Below, in pieces: positions 62,081 to 64,000 of a stretch of 64,000 nucleotides of DNA (position 1 is the stretch's first letter; every line of letters begins with the position of its first letter). This DNA comes from Flavobacteriaceae bacterium (lineage in GTDB: Bacteria; Bacteroidota; Bacteroidia; Flavobacteriales; Flavobacteriaceae): contig JANQKN010000190.1 in NCBI GenBank assembly GCA_028281065.1, positions 1-64,000 on the forward strand, written 5' to 3'. Below the pieces are notes generated by a model. It was not told the origin of the DNA and did no database searches. It saw nothing but the letters and a program-made list of their open reading frames with translations. Both the position numbers and the translations under genes were made by a program.

Positions 62081-63124
62081 TTGTTGAATATTTCAGTGAA
62101 ACGCAAGGAATACATACGGTATAGTGTTATAGGGCAAATCATTGTTTGGTTGTTGCTATGGGCTGTGAATTTTTCATTCGAAATCAGTTTGGTTTCGGTT
62201 TGGGAAGCTTCGCTATTGAGCTTGAATTTCGTAGTTATGGTTGCCGCCATTGTATACTTTCATTATTTTTTATTGCTTCCCTTATTGTTTCAAAAACAGT
62301 ACTTTAAATACGCTTTTTTTACCCTTTTGGTTATTTCGGCCTGTATTGGGTTTTATTTTTTCATCGACGTTATTTTGCCCATAGATTATCCAGTAAACGA
62401 GACTTTGTTGGGAGCTTACTTTTATAATTTTTTCTCCCTATTGCTTTTTGTGGCAGTTTCCAGTATGTTTTACTACGTAAACCATTGGTACGTAAGTAAA
62501 GAAAAAGAGAAGACCTTAAAGGCTGAAAGCTTACAAACAGAGCTTAATTTTCTAAAATCGCAGATCAATCCCCATTTTTTGTTCAACACCCTCAATAATA
62601 TATATGCCTATGCACAAAGCGGTAACAAAAATACCGCTCCCATGATCGAGAAGCTTTCGGGTATTTTACGTTTTATGGTATATGAGGGAAATCAAGATAA
62701 GGTAGCACTTAATAAAGAGTTTGAAGCGATTCATAGCTTGTTGGATATTTACCGCATAAAGAACTCCCGACAAACCCAGATTTCATTCAAAACAAACGGA
62801 AATAAAGCCTATCATTTGGTGGTCCCGCTTATTTTGGTGAATTTGGTAGAAAATGCTTGTAAACACAGTGATGCTATTAATAATCCCGACGGATTTATTG
62901 AAATCGTAGCTGGAGTGATTTCTGAAGATAAACTGTATTTTTCCATTTCAAACACAGTCGCTAAGAAAACAGCGAGTACAACCTTGGTGCAGGGAGGCGT
63001 AGGGCTAAAAAACATGCAAAAACGACTTGATTTGCTGTATGGTGATCAGTACCAATTCGATATCGAAGAAAAAGAAGGGATTTATAACTTAACGCTACAG
63101 ATTCCGTTGGAAAGAAAAAAATAA
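62081..63124 (+). CDS. LytS/YehU-type sensor histidine kinase
   Basis: This membrane histidine kinase has four hydrophobic helices in its N-terminal ~130 residues, a short coiled linker (EKEKTLKAESLQTELNFL), the His-kinase motif with phosphoacceptor His165 in INPHFLFNTLNN, and an ATPase domain with NLVENACKHS and GGVGLKNMQKRL. It should phosphorylate the LytTR regulator encoded 3 nt downstream. The start is not ATG: TTG codons at 62081 and 62084 and a GTG at 62096 are possible, with a stop at 62069 just upstream and the first in-frame ATG inside a membrane helix. I list the longest form. Confidence 0.92.
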   Translation: MLNISVKRKEYIRYSVIGQIIVWLLLWAVNFSFEISLVSVWEASLLSLNFVVMVAAIVYFHYFLLLPLLFQKQYFKYAFFTLLVISACIGFYFFIDVILPIDYPVNETLLGAYFYNFFSLLLFVAVSSMFYYVNHWYVSKEKEKTLKAESLQTELNFLKSQINPHFLFNTLNNIYAYAQSGNKNTAPMIEKLSGILRFMVYEGNQDKVALNKEFEAIHSLLDIYRIKNSRQTQISFKTNGNKAYHLVVPLILVNLVENACKHSDAINNPDGFIEIVAGVISEDKLYFSISNTVAKKTASTTLVQGGVGLKNMQKRLDLLYGDQYQFDIEEKEGIYNLTLQIPLERKK

Positions 63125-63127
63125 CCC

Positions 63128-63844
63128 ATGAGTGTATACAAAATCCTCATATTGGACGATGAAGAACCTGCAAGGGAACTATTGCAAAGTTATTGCGATA
63201 AGTTGGACGATGTACAGGTAGTTGCCAAAGCAAGTCATGCTTTGCAGGCAAAAGATCGTATTGAAAATGGGGAAGTGGATATATTGTTAAGCGATATACA
63301 AATGGACGATCTTACAGGTATCGATTTACTGAAGATGCTAAAGCAGAAACCCGTTACCATCTTTACTACAGCTTATTCGGAATATGCTTTGGAAAGTTAC
63401 GACCTCAATGTGGTGGATTATTTGGTGAAGCCTATATCGTTTCAGCGTTTTTACCAAGCTATCGAAAAAGCCAAGGACCTCATTTCGTTTTCATCCCAAG
63501 AAGTCGCTCCTACAAAATCACAATCTAATTACATCTTTGTGAAAACCAACCGCAAGATGGTTAAGATTAATTTTGAAGACATCCTTTTTACCGAAAGCTA
63601 TGGGGAGTATGTGAAAATCCATACCAAGGACGACGTGATTTTGGCCTTACAAACCACCCAGTTTATGGAGGCCCTTTTACCAGAAGATGATTTTGTGCGG
63701 ATTCACCGATCACACATCGTTAACCTTAACCACATTAAGGAAATTGAGGGTAATCGCATTGTTGTAGAAACGCATACCCTCACTATCAGCAAGCGCATGA
63801 AAGAACAATTCATGCAAAGGATTAACGAAAAGGGGATTATTTAA
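63128..63844 (+). CDS. LytTR-family response regulator
   Basis: This 238-residue regulator has a receiver domain (~1-125: acidic pocket Asp10/Asp11, phosphoacceptor Asp56 in LLSDIQMDD, Lys in YLVKPIS) and a LytTR DNA-binding domain (~137-232: KINFEDILFTESYGEY, FVRIHRSHIVNLNHI). It is the cognate regulator of the LytS-type kinase just upstream. It ends 8 nt before the stop of a convergent T9SS protein gene. Targets are not visible from the window. Confidence 0.95.
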   Translation: MSVYKILILDDEEPARELLQSYCDKLDDVQVVAKASHALQAKDRIENGEVDILLSDIQMDDLTGIDLLKMLKQKPVTIFTTAYSEYALESYDLNVVDYLVKPISFQRFYQAIEKAKDLISFSSQEVAPTKSQSNYIFVKTNRKMVKINFEDILFTESYGEYVKIHTKDDVILALQTTQFMEALLPEDDFVRIHRSHIVNLNHIKEIEGNRIVVETHTLTISKRMKEQFMQRINEKGII

Positions 63845-63852
63845 GGCTTATG

Positions 63853-64000
63853 TTATTCTATTAATAACCTTTCTACCTGTTTTTGCCCGTCGGCATTAAA
63901 TTCAATAAAGTACATACCTTTGGAAAGACTCTCCACTTTTATAGAAGGGTTTTGTGTTTCCAATACGCCCATCTTTAATTGTTGCCCCAAGGCGTTATAT
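63853..64000 (-). CDS. C-terminal end of a T9SS-secreted protein (continues beyond window)
   Basis: The minus-strand frame from 64000 to the TAA at 63853-63855 encodes 48 residues: NALGQQLKMGVLE, LSKGMYFIEF and QVERLLIE, the last strands of a type A T9SS sorting domain. The N-terminal part lies outside the window. The fragment is too short to be found as a complete open frame but is clear from the motif. It converges on the LytTR regulator gene with 8 nt between stops. Confidence 0.85.
   Translation of the reverse strand, partial: YNALGQQLKMGVLETQNPSIKVESLSKGMYFIEFNADGQKQVERLLIE

Overview
This window comes from the chromosome of a Flavobacteriaceae-type Bacteroidota, probably marine and free-living. 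Three things point there. At least nine proteins end in a type IX secretion (Por/T9SS type A) C-terminal sorting domain. The best promoters fit the Bacteroidota -33/-7 pattern (TTTG-N20-TAGATTTG) and genes lack Shine-Dalgarno sequences. The gene families are typical of the group: M36, M14 and M1 secreted peptidases, SigK/RskA-like pairs, TonB receptors with a carboxypeptidase-regulatory N-terminus, DUF2490 and DUF3291 proteins, and bifunctional hydrolase/OsmC proteins. I see no rRNA, tRNA, transposase, integrase, prophage or CRISPR array.

Layout. 1-2000: the end of a T9SS protein that starts outside the window, converging on an ECF sigma/anti-sigma pair. 2300-9260: two tandem, recently duplicated M36 (fungalysin) metallopeptidase units, each with its own matching promoter and terminator. 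9400-17215 (minus): a VOC protein, a Cu-Zn superoxide dismutase lipoprotein, an FN3 lipoprotein, and a four-gene operon (BNR/sortilin-like propeller, DUF2490, alpha/beta hydrolase-OsmC fusion, YdeI-like). 17351-20025 (plus): a VWA protein with an AAA+ (MoxR/Mg-chelatase-like) ATPase. 20041-25695 (minus): TauE-like permease, OmpH/Skp-like protein, agmatinase-family enzyme, lipoproteins, LysM protein, proline-iminopeptidase-like lipoprotein, HEAT-repeat protein and DUF3291 protein. 25941-33244 (minus): a probable six-gene operon of exported proteins (FG-GAP propeller, PD40-NTF2 fusion, lipoprotein, M28 and M1 peptidases, YdeI-like). 33495-39445 (minus): a MarR-controlled beta-oxidation operon with the same gene order as Bacillus fadN-fadA-fadE. 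39563-44190 (minus): a thioredoxin/MsrA-like fusion, a small His/Asn-rich secreted protein with a membrane-anchored LuxR-type regulator, and an acyl-CoA synthetase. 44306-51799 (minus): three M14 carboxypeptidase paralogues with T9SS domains. 51918-61855 (minus): purL, a secreted metallophosphoesterase, a TonB-dependent receptor and a flavin amine oxidase-like lipoprotein. 62081-63844 (plus): a LytS/LytTR two-component pair. The right edge carries the last 48 codons of another T9SS protein on the minus strand.

How it fits together. The window reads as a polymer-degrading, surface-secretion lifestyle: secreted proteases (M36, M14, M1, M28) would free peptides, a TonB receptor would import solutes, and the fad genes would burn fatty acids. 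The least explained items are: (i) the operon of a secreted NxNH-repeat protein with a transmembrane LuxR-type regulator behind a perfect promoter; (ii) the thioredoxin fold fused to a partial MsrA-like domain; (iii) a multi-tier folded element at 25741-25822 upstream of the DUF3291 operon; (iv) a nidogen-like domain nested inside a HYR domain in both M36 proteins; and (v) a MarR-box look-alike at 2143 that nearly matches the palindrome of the fad regulator 37 kb away. All functional assignments rest on reading motifs by eye; no database search was run.
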